From contig DHVK01000036.1 in assembly GCA_002412625.1 (NCBI GenBank), positions 1 through 17,351 of the forward strand: a stretch of DNA of 17,351 nucleotides, in the 5' to 3' direction. The position numbers and the translations under genes are program-made. The DNA comes from Cloacimonetes bacterium UBA5210. Its GTDB lineage: Bacteria; Cloacimonadota; Cloacimonadia; Cloacimonadales; Cloacimonadaceae. A model generated the notes under the pieces. It was not told the origin of the DNA. It searched no databases and saw only the letters and a program-made list of their open reading frames with translations. Below, one piece after another: positions 6,887 through 12,756 of this stretch (its first letter is position 1; every line of letters begins with the position of its first letter).

Positions 6887-8235
6887 AAATCCTGATTATC
6901 GACGACGAAAAGAACATCCGGCTCAGCCTCACGGGAATTCTGGAAGATGAAGGCTATGAAGTGGTTAGCTTCGGTGATATCGAAAGCGGACTGGCAGCTT
7001 TGGACGATGAAGACCCGGATTGCATCCTGCTGGATGTGAAACTACCGGACGGCAACGGGATTCAGGCTTTGCAGAAGATCAAAGAACGCGGCCTGGGGAT
7101 GCCGGTGGTCATGATCTCCGGAAACAGCAGCATCAGCGACGCCGTGAAGGCCATCAAACTGGGCGCGTATGACTTTCTGGAGAAACCCCTCTCGCTGCCC
7201 AAGATCAAGATCACCGTGGCCAAAGCGCTGGATTTCTACCGCCTCAGTTTGCAGCTTATACGCATGCAGCAAGATAATGAGCGCGGCTGGCGGATGATCG
7301 GCGAAAGCCCCGTGATGCGCGAGCTGAACACCCTGATCGGCAGAGTGGCACCCAGCAATGCCAAGATCCTGATCCACGGTGAAAGCGGCACGGGGAAAGA
7401 ACTCATTGCCCGCCTGATCCACACCCGCAGCAGCCGAGCGGATAAGGCCTTCATCAAATTCAATAGCGCCGCAATCCCCCGCGAACTGATCGAAAGTGAA
7501 CTCTTTGGCTTCGAAAAAGGCGCCTTCACCGGAGCCACTGCCCGCAAAAAGGGCAAGCTGGAAGAAGCGGACGGCGGTACCCTGTTTCTGGACGAGATCG
7601 GGGATATGGAACTGGCAGCGCAAGCCAAGATCTTGCGCGTGATCCAGGAGGGGGAATTTGAGCGCGTGGGCGACAACCGCACCCGCAAGATCGATGTGCG
7701 CGTGATCGCCGCGACCAACAAGAACCTGCCCGAGCTGGTGCAAAGAGGGGAGTTTCGCGAGGATCTCTATTACCGCCTGAATGTGGTTCCGATCCTGAGT
7801 CCGCCGCTGCGCGAGCGCAAAGCTGATCTGCGCCTGCTGATCGAACACTTTGCCGCAGACCTCGCTCTGGAACTGGGCATGCGGATCAAACACTTTTCTG
7901 AAGACGCGCTGGATGCTTTCAAGGCTTACGACTTCCCCGGAAATGTGCGTGAACTGAAGAACATCATGGAACGCATCTATCTGCTCTGTGACAAGCATGA
8001 ACTTCACGCTCCGGACGTCTGCACCTGGATCCCTGATCAAAGCAGTAAAAGCGCGCAAGACGCACAGTTCTGGCAGGATACGGCTATCTTTCAGGATAAA
8101 AAACGCGAGTTCGAAAAGCGATACCTGAACGAGCAACTGCGCAAACATGGCGGAAACATCAGCAAAACCGCGGAAGCATTGGGCTTGCAGCAGAGTAATC
8201 TTTCCCGAAAACTGGCTGAACTTAGGAATCCCTAA
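6883..8235 (+). CDS. Sigma-54-dependent response regulator, NtrX/NtrC-like
   Basis: A 450-residue transcription activator. The receiver domain (1-115) has the acidic pair D7-D8, phospho-acceptor Asp51 (LLDVKLPDGNG), Ser79 and Lys101. The AAA+ domain (about 138-370) has Walker A GESGTGKE (166-173), the sigma-54-contacting GAFTGA loop (213-218), Walker B GGTLFLDEIGD (231-241) and FREDLYYRLNV. A Fis-type helix-turn-helix ends the protein (GGNISKTAEALGLQQSNLSR, 423-442). It should activate RpoN promoters when phosphorylated by the upstream kinase. It starts with TTG overlapping the kinase stop; that is the only start giving the full receiver sequence MKILIIDDE. It differs from NtrX in the recognition helix (QQSNLSRKL rather than ERSALHRKL). 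No sigma-54 promoter was spotted in this window, so targets are unknown. Confidence 0.93.
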   Translation: MKILIIDDEKNIRLSLTGILEDEGYEVVSFGDIESGLAALDDEDPDCILLDVKLPDGNGIQALQKIKERGLGMPVVMISGNSSISDAVKAIKLGAYDFLEKPLSLPKIKITVAKALDFYRLSLQLIRMQQDNERGWRMIGESPVMRELNTLIGRVAPSNAKILIHGESGTGKELIARLIHTRSSRADKAFIKFNSAAIPRELIESELFGFEKGAFTGATARKKGKLEEADGGTLFLDEIGDMELAAQAKILRVIQEGEFERVGDNRTRKIDVRVIAATNKNLPELVQRGEFREDLYYRLNVVPILSPPLRERKADLRLLIEHFAADLALELGMRIKHFSEDALDAFKAYDFPGNVRELKNIMERIYLLCDKHELHAPDVCTWIPDQSSKSAQDAQFWQDTAIFQDKKREFEKRYLNEQLRKHGGNISKTAEALGLQQSNLSRKLAELRNP

Positions 8236-8238
8236 TCC

Positions 8239-8286
8239 TTCATTGTTAATTATTAATTGTTAATTGTTCATTGTTCATTGATAATC
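8239..8286. repeat. AT-rich short tandem repeat after the regulator gene
   Basis: Starting 4 bases after the response-regulator stop, the sequence repeats variants of ATTGTTA/ATTGTTC and TTAATTATTAATT for about 45 bases, nearly without G/C runs. It stands out from the GC-rich flanks. It could be a dispersed intergenic repeat, a nucleoid-protein binding tract, or slippage-prone DNA. It has no hairpin plus T-tract, so it is not a standard terminator. Confidence 0.6.
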
Positions 8287-8600
8287 CGTTGCTTGCCGCA
8301 TTTATCCGCTTAGTTTTATGTGGATTTTGTGCCCTGATGCTGCTGTCTTCACCCGATAAAAAGGGCTTAAAATCAGCTTGGTTTTGTCTTTATGAGTTTA
8401 GGTTACCGACGGGATTGCGGATTCATCGTAGGCGTTTTTCTATCTGAAATGTCGTACCTACGGCACTCTTCCCGACCGGGCTTTCCAAAGCGGCTTGAAG
8501 CAAGGGCTTGAGGTGGCGAATATCTGTCGATTTCTAATGGGGCAAAACCTTATAGCGATAATGCTTGACAGCATTTGGATTACACCACAACCTGCCATCT
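8287..8600. other. Non-coding gap with a CGTAGG/CCTACG inverted repeat
   Basis: No gene is supported here. CGTAGG (8427-8432) and CCTACG (8457-8462) form an inverted repeat 24 bases apart. The right arm sits inside GTCGTACCTACGGCAC (8451-8466), which contains the near-palindrome CGTACCTACG. Such CGTAGG-type motifs look like those of short dispersed repeats in FCB genomes, but I cannot verify copy number. A short direct repeat GCTTGA occurs near 8492-8511. TTGACA at 8565-8570 lacks a -10 partner. Confidence 0.4.
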
Positions 8601-9107
8601 GTGAAAAAACAGAGAATCCTGCATTGCGAGATCAAACGTCACCGGCAGATAGCGCCCGAGCTGTGTGCGGTGTGCCCGCGTGTGCGCAAATGCAGAGCAT
8701 TCCGAGTTTGGTATCAGAGCCATCAAAGCGAATATCTGGAATTTGTTCTGGATATCATCACAAAATTCCCCGAAAAATACCAACTGGAGGTAGAGTTCAT
8801 GGCGGAAAAACAACAATTTGTGCAGATCGTGGACATGACGAGCGGCAAGATTGAACGCATCGTGAACCTGAAAGAGATCGACGCGATGAGCGCGGAAGAC
8901 AAGCTGGCGCTCTCCAGAGAGAAGAACCTGTTCATCGTAACACACCGTTTACAACCGATTGTAAAGGTGGAGATGAAGAAATCCGTGATTGACAGTCCGC
9001 TGCAATTTGGTGCAGAACCCGCGGCGGAAGCAGAAGCAGAACCCCCGATCCCCGAACCGGAAGAAGCGCCCAAAGCGAAGAGCAAGGGCCGCAAAAAGAA
9101 GGACTGA
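8601..9107 (+). CDS. Hypothetical Cys-rich protein with acidic and then basic tail
   Basis: I do not recognise this protein. From GTG 8601 it is 168 residues. The first 31 residues carry four cysteines (C9, C22, C25, C31; CAVCPRVRKC) that could bind zinc. A soluble middle (about 45-135) includes EYLEFVLDIITKFPEKYQLE and VDMTSGKIERIVNLKEID. The tail is low-complexity: Ala/Glu/Pro-rich, then Lys/Arg-rich (KAKSKGRKKKD), suggesting nucleic-acid contact. The start is uncertain. TTG 8565 and GTG 8601 lack good ribosome binding sites. ATG 8799, in frame, has GGAGG at 8786-8790 and would give a 102-residue product without the Cys cluster. Codon choice upstream of 8799 still looks coding, so I prefer the longer form; both products are possible. 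It precedes a second small Cys-rich gene and ileS. Confidence 0.6.
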   Translation: MKKQRILHCEIKRHRQIAPELCAVCPRVRKCRAFRVWYQSHQSEYLEFVLDIITKFPEKYQLEVEFMAEKQQFVQIVDMTSGKIERIVNLKEIDAMSAEDKLALSREKNLFIVTHRLQPIVKVEMKKSVIDSPLQFGAEPAAEAEAEPPIPEPEEAPKAKSKGRKKKD

Positions 9108-9140
9108 GCATAAGCGCAGAGGACTAAGCAAAAAAAAGCT

Positions 9141-9168
9141 TTTACAAAATAGCGCTATGCAAAATAGT
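9141..9168 (+). promoter_or_regulatory. Candidate promoter/operator before the zinc-motif gene and ileS
   Basis: TTTACA (9141-9146) and AATAGT (9163-9168) form a possible promoter with a 16-base spacer. Overlapping it are a perfect 10-base palindrome ATAGCGCTAT (9149-9158) and a direct repeat CAAAATAG at 9145-9152 and 9160-9167. A regulator could bind here. Only pattern evidence is available. Confidence 0.28.
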
Positions 9169-9241
9169 GGTACAAACTGCCCTGATATCGTTGCACAAGC
9201 AGCAGATCAGGATGATACAGGCATCTCAAAAAGGAGATATT

Positions 9242-9604
9242 ATGTTTATATTAGACGAAAAACATCTGGATGAAGCCAAGAAAATAGCGGCTGAACACCG
9301 CAAGAAAAAACGCTGCGACGAATGCTATGACCGCGGTTGGATCGGCGCATCCGAACAAAACATGCTGGTGCTGTGCACTCGTTGTGTGGACATGGATACC
9401 GCCATGGAAGCCTGGAAACAGTATGTGACCGATCACGAAGAACTTAAGGAGCATTTCGCGGAGCTCTTTGAAGAACCAGCAGTTACCGAAGAAGCGGAAG
9501 AACACCCCACTGTGCAAGCTCATGAACACAAGAAAATCCATCCTGTAGGCAAAACCGCCTATACCCCGGTACCCAGAAGAACAGGAAGAGCAAAGAAAAT
9601 CTAA
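9242..9604 (+). CDS. Small CxxC-CxxC putative zinc-binding protein
   Basis: A 120-residue protein of unknown function. Two CxxC pairs (RCDEC, C25/C28; LCTRC, C45/C48) spaced by 16 residues and including CYDRGWIG make a likely zinc ribbon of the DnaJ-like Cys-x-x-Cys-x-x-x-Gly-x type. N- and C-terminal to it are charged helices (KHLDEAKKIAAEHRKKK; DTAMEAWKQYVTDHEELKEH). The tail is acidic (about 76-88), then basic (PRRTGRAKKI). ATG 9242 is chosen because AAGGAG lies at 9231-9236; an in-frame GTG or earlier start would add unrelated residues. Its stop is 3 bases before the ileS start, so the two are co-transcribed. The tail layout resembles that of the preceding gene product, although the folds seem unrelated. 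Confidence 0.75.
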   Translation: MFILDEKHLDEAKKIAAEHRKKKRCDECYDRGWIGASEQNMLVLCTRCVDMDTAMEAWKQYVTDHEELKEHFAELFEEPAVTEEAEEHPTVQAHEHKKIHPVGKTAYTPVPRRTGRAKKI

Positions 9605-9607
9605 GCA

Positions 9608-12600
9608 ATGTATAAAACGATAGATCTGAAAGAAAATCCCCGGGATTTAGAAGCCCGGGTGCGTGCATATTGGCAAGCGCACGATACCGCCCAGAAGAGC
9701 ATCGATACTCGCGAGAGCAAACCGCAATTCGTATTTTATGAAGGTCCGCCCACTGCCAATGGCAAGCCGGGGATTCACCATGTATTGGCGCGCACGCTGA
9801 AAGACACCGTGTGCCGCTATAAGACCATGACCGGGTTTCAGGTGAAGCGCAAAGCCGGTTGGGATACTCACGGCCTTCCGGTGGAAATCGAAGTGGAAAA
9901 GATCTTGGGTCTGGAAGACAAAAAAGGCATCGAAGAGTATGGCGTGGAAGAGTTTTGCGGCAAATGCCGTGAATCCGTGTTTTCCTATGAAAAGCTCTGG
10001 CGGGAAATGACCGAACTGATGGCATATTGGATCGATCTGGATAACCCTTACATCACTCTGGATAACAATTACATCGAATCCGTGTGGTGGATATTGAACG
10101 ATTTCTTCCGGCGCGACCTGATCTACAAAGCGCACAAGATCGTGCCTTATTGCCCCTCCTGCGGCACTCCGCTGTCTTCACATGAAGTGGCGCAAGGCTA
10201 CAAGGATGTGGAAGACCCTTCAGTGTTTGTGCGCTTCAAAGCCATGGACGAAGAGAATACCTACTATCTGGCATGGACTACCACGCCCTGGACCCTGATC
10301 TCAAACGTGGCGCTGGCGGTGCATCCGGATGAGACCTATGTGAAAGTATTGCACAACGAGCAGCATTTGATCCTTGCCCAAGCACGCCTGAGCGTGCTGG
10401 ATGGCGAATATCAGATCATCGCCGAAATGCCCGGTAAAGCCCTGGAACACAAGCGCTATGAGCCGCTGTTCCAATTTGTCCCGGTGGATAAACCGGCTTG
10501 GTTCATCGGTCTGGCAGATTATGTGACGATGAGCGACGGCACCGGCATCGTGCATACCGCACCGGCTTTTGGTGCGGACGACTATTCTCTGGGCAGAAAG
10601 TATGACCTACCCTTTGTCAATCCGGTGGATGGCGAAGGCAAATTCAACGAGCAGGTGACGCCCTGGACCGGGATCTTTGTGAAAACCGCGGATAAAGAGA
10701 TCATCCGGCATCTGAAAGAGAGCGGCAACCTCTATCGCCGCGAACAGATCAAGCACAATTATCCGCATTGCTGGCGCTGCACCAGCCCGCTGATCTACTA
10801 TGCCCGCGAAAGCTGGTATATCCGCACCACGCAGTTCAAAGAACAACTTTTGGAAGAAAACCGCAAGATCAAATGGTACCCCTCATTTGTGGGCGAAAAA
10901 CGCTTTGGCGAGTGGCTGGAAAACAATGTGGACTGGGCGCTTTCCCGCGATAGATTCTGGGGAACACCCTTGAACATCTGGGTCTGCGACGATTGCGGCC
11001 ACCTGAGTTCGGTGGGCTCCCGCGCGGAACTGGCAGCCAGAGCCCGGCAAGAGAACGGTGACGCGGTTTCTGAAGATATCGAACTGCACCGCCCCTATAT
11101 CGACGAAGTGGTGTTGAGCTGCGAGAAATGCGGCAGCAAGATGCACCGCACCCCGGAAGTGATTGACTGCTGGTTTGATAGCGGCGCGATGCCCTTTGCC
11201 CAGTGGCACTATCCCTTCGAGAACGCCGAGATCTTCGATAGCGAACTCTTCCCGGCGGATTTCATCTCCGAAGGGATCGACCAAACCCGTGGCTGGTTCT
11301 ACAGCATGCTGACTATTTCCACCTTGCTGAAAGGGAAGTCTTCATACAAAAGCTGTTTGGTGAACGACCTGATTCTGGACAAAAAGGGCCAGAAGATGAG
11401 CAAGACCCGCGGCAACAGCGTGGATCCCATCCAATTGATGCACGAATATGGCGCTGATGCCATCCGCTGGTATCTTTTTGAAGTGAGCCCGCCCTGGGTG
11501 CCCACCCGCTTTGATGTGGACGGAGTGCGCGAGATTCAGAGCAAATTCATCGGTACTTTGAAGAATGTGTATTCATTCTACGCCACCTATGCCAATATCG
11601 ACGGCTTTGATGCCGCTGCCTATCCTCAGGATTGGACGCGCGCCGCCGAGATCGACCGCTGGATCATTTCCAGACTGCACAGCCTGATCCGGGATGTGCG
11701 GGATTATACCGAAATATACGAGTTCACGAAGAGCGTGCGCGCGATTCAGGACTTTGTAATAGATGAACTTTCAAACTGGTATGTACGCCGCAGCCGGCGC
11801 AGATTCTGGAGCCTGGAGCTATCTACCGACAAGGTGGAGGCATATCGCACCCTGCACATGGTGTTGGTGGAGATCAGCAAGCTGATCGCGCCCTTTGTGC
11901 CGTATCTGGCAGAAGAGCTGTTCCAAAGCCTGAAAGCAGGGGAGAGCGTGCACCTGGCGGAATATCCGCAAAGCGACGCCAGCTTCATCGAAAGCGCGCT
12001 GGAGCGCGATATGCAAGCCGTGATCGATGTGGTTTCCCTGGGCAGAACCGCCCGCGGCGAGGCCAATATCAAGATCCGGCAGCCTCTGGGCGAGATGTAT
12101 GTTCCCGCCAAGCTGCGCGCTTCACTGGAAAAGATGCTGCCCCTGGTGCAGGAAGAGGTGAATATTCACCACATCCGCTATGTGGAAGAAGGCAGCGACT
12201 TTGTGAAATATGACCTGAAGGCGCAATTCAAGGTGATGGGTCCCAAATATGGCAAACAGATGAAGGCGATCGCCGGCTATCTGGAAACAGCGGACGCGGC
12301 GCAAGCGCTGCAGGCTTTTGCCGAAGATCAACCATTTGTCTTCAGCCTCGGTGGCGAAGAGATCAGCCTGGTCCCGGAAGACCTGCAAGTGCAGATCCAG
12401 ACGCGTGAAGGCTATCAATTTGCCTCCATGAAGGATATCTTTGTGGCGCTGGATACAGCGCTGAATGAAGAGCTGGTGCGCGAAGGTTATGCCCGCGAAC
12501 TGATCAATAAGATCCAGTTTTCCCGCAAGGAACAGGGTTTTGAGATCATGGACCGCATCCGGGTGGAATACCAGGGCCCCGGTGAGATCATTGCTGCCAT

Positions 12601-12730
12601 CAGCAAACATGGTGAATACATCATGAGCGAGACCTTGTGCGACAGTATTCAGGAAGCCGCGGGGGAACTGCCCCAGGTGGATATTAACGGCCTGCAGGTC
12701 GGGCTGAAGGTGATCAAACAAGAGGCATAA
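9608..12730 (+). CDS. ileS: Isoleucyl-tRNA synthetase, type 2 with GxHH signature
   Basis: A 1040-residue class I synthetase that charges tRNA-Ile. The N-terminal catalytic motif reads GPPTANGKPGIHHVLAR: GIHH (55-58) stands where HxGH normally occurs. GWDTHGLPVE (84-93), the editing-domain motif GTGIVHTAPAFGADDY (311-326), WGTPLNIW, DQTRGWFYS and KMSKTRGN (596-603, the KMSKS loop) are all present. Cys pairs C182/C185 with C388/C391, and C460/C463 with C505/C508, are probable zinc sites. Length, motif style and the C-terminal region match the eukaryote-like type 2 IleRS, known for intrinsic mupirocin tolerance, rather than E. coli-type IleRS. The ribosome binding site is weak (AGGAAGAG about 20 bases upstream), so translation may be coupled to the preceding gene. 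No T-box leader is visible. Confidence 0.95.
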   Translation: MYKTIDLKENPRDLEARVRAYWQAHDTAQKSIDTRESKPQFVFYEGPPTANGKPGIHHVLARTLKDTVCRYKTMTGFQVKRKAGWDTHGLPVEIEVEKILGLEDKKGIEEYGVEEFCGKCRESVFSYEKLWREMTELMAYWIDLDNPYITLDNNYIESVWWILNDFFRRDLIYKAHKIVPYCPSCGTPLSSHEVAQGYKDVEDPSVFVRFKAMDEENTYYLAWTTTPWTLISNVALAVHPDETYVKVLHNEQHLILAQARLSVLDGEYQIIAEMPGKALEHKRYEPLFQFVPVDKPAWFIGLADYVTMSDGTGIVHTAPAFGADDYSLGRKYDLPFVNPVDGEGKFNEQVTPWTGIFVKTADKEIIRHLKESGNLYRREQIKHNYPHCWRCTSPLIYYARESWYIRTTQFKEQLLEENRKIKWYPSFVGEKRFGEWLENNVDWALSRDRFWGTPLNIWVCDDCGHLSSVGSRAELAARARQENGDAVSEDIELHRPYIDEVVLSCEKCGSKMHRTPEVIDCWFDSGAMPFAQWHYPFENAEIFDSELFPADFISEGIDQTRGWFYSMLTISTLLKGKSSYKSCLVNDLILDKKGQKMSKTRGNSVDPIQLMHEYGADAIRWYLFEVSPPWVPTRFDVDGVREIQSKFIGTLKNVYSFYATYANIDGFDAAAYPQDWTRAAEIDRWIISRLHSLIRDVRDYTEIYEFTKSVRAIQDFVIDELSNWYVRRSRRRFWSLELSTDKVEAYRTLHMVLVEISKLIAPFVPYLAEELFQSLKAGESVHLAEYPQSDASFIESALERDMQAVIDVVSLGRTARGEANIKIRQPLGEMYVPAKLRASLEKMLPLVQEEVNIHHIRYVEEGSDFVKYDLKAQFKVMGPKYGKQMKAIAGYLETADAAQALQAFAEDQPFVFSLGGEEISLVPEDLQVQIQTREGYQFASMKDIFVALDTALNEELVREGYARELINKIQFSRKEQGFEIMDRIRVEYQGPGEIIAAISKHGEYIMSETLCDSIQEAAGELPQVDINGLQVGLKVIKQEA

Positions 12731-12746
12731 ATGCTTAGAATCAGGC

Positions 12747-12751
12747 GGAGG
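12747..12751 (+). promoter_or_regulatory. Ribosome binding site that points to an ATC start
   Basis: GGAGG lies 5 bases before ATC 12757-12759. No ATG, GTG or TTG lies between it and the zinc-ribbon coding sequence. This site argues that translation begins at the ATC, or that the ATC is a misread ATG. Confidence 0.55.
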
Positions 12752-12756
12752 CAAGC

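Noticed and set aside
7042..8148. Minus-strand open frame (368 codons) opposite the response regulator
   Set aside because: The + strand encodes an intact AAA+ activator here, and the minus translation shows no family motif.
8565..8570. TTGACA as a promoter or TTG start for the Cys-rich gene
   Set aside because: No -10 hexamer lies 15-19 bases downstream, and no ribosome binding site precedes the TTG.
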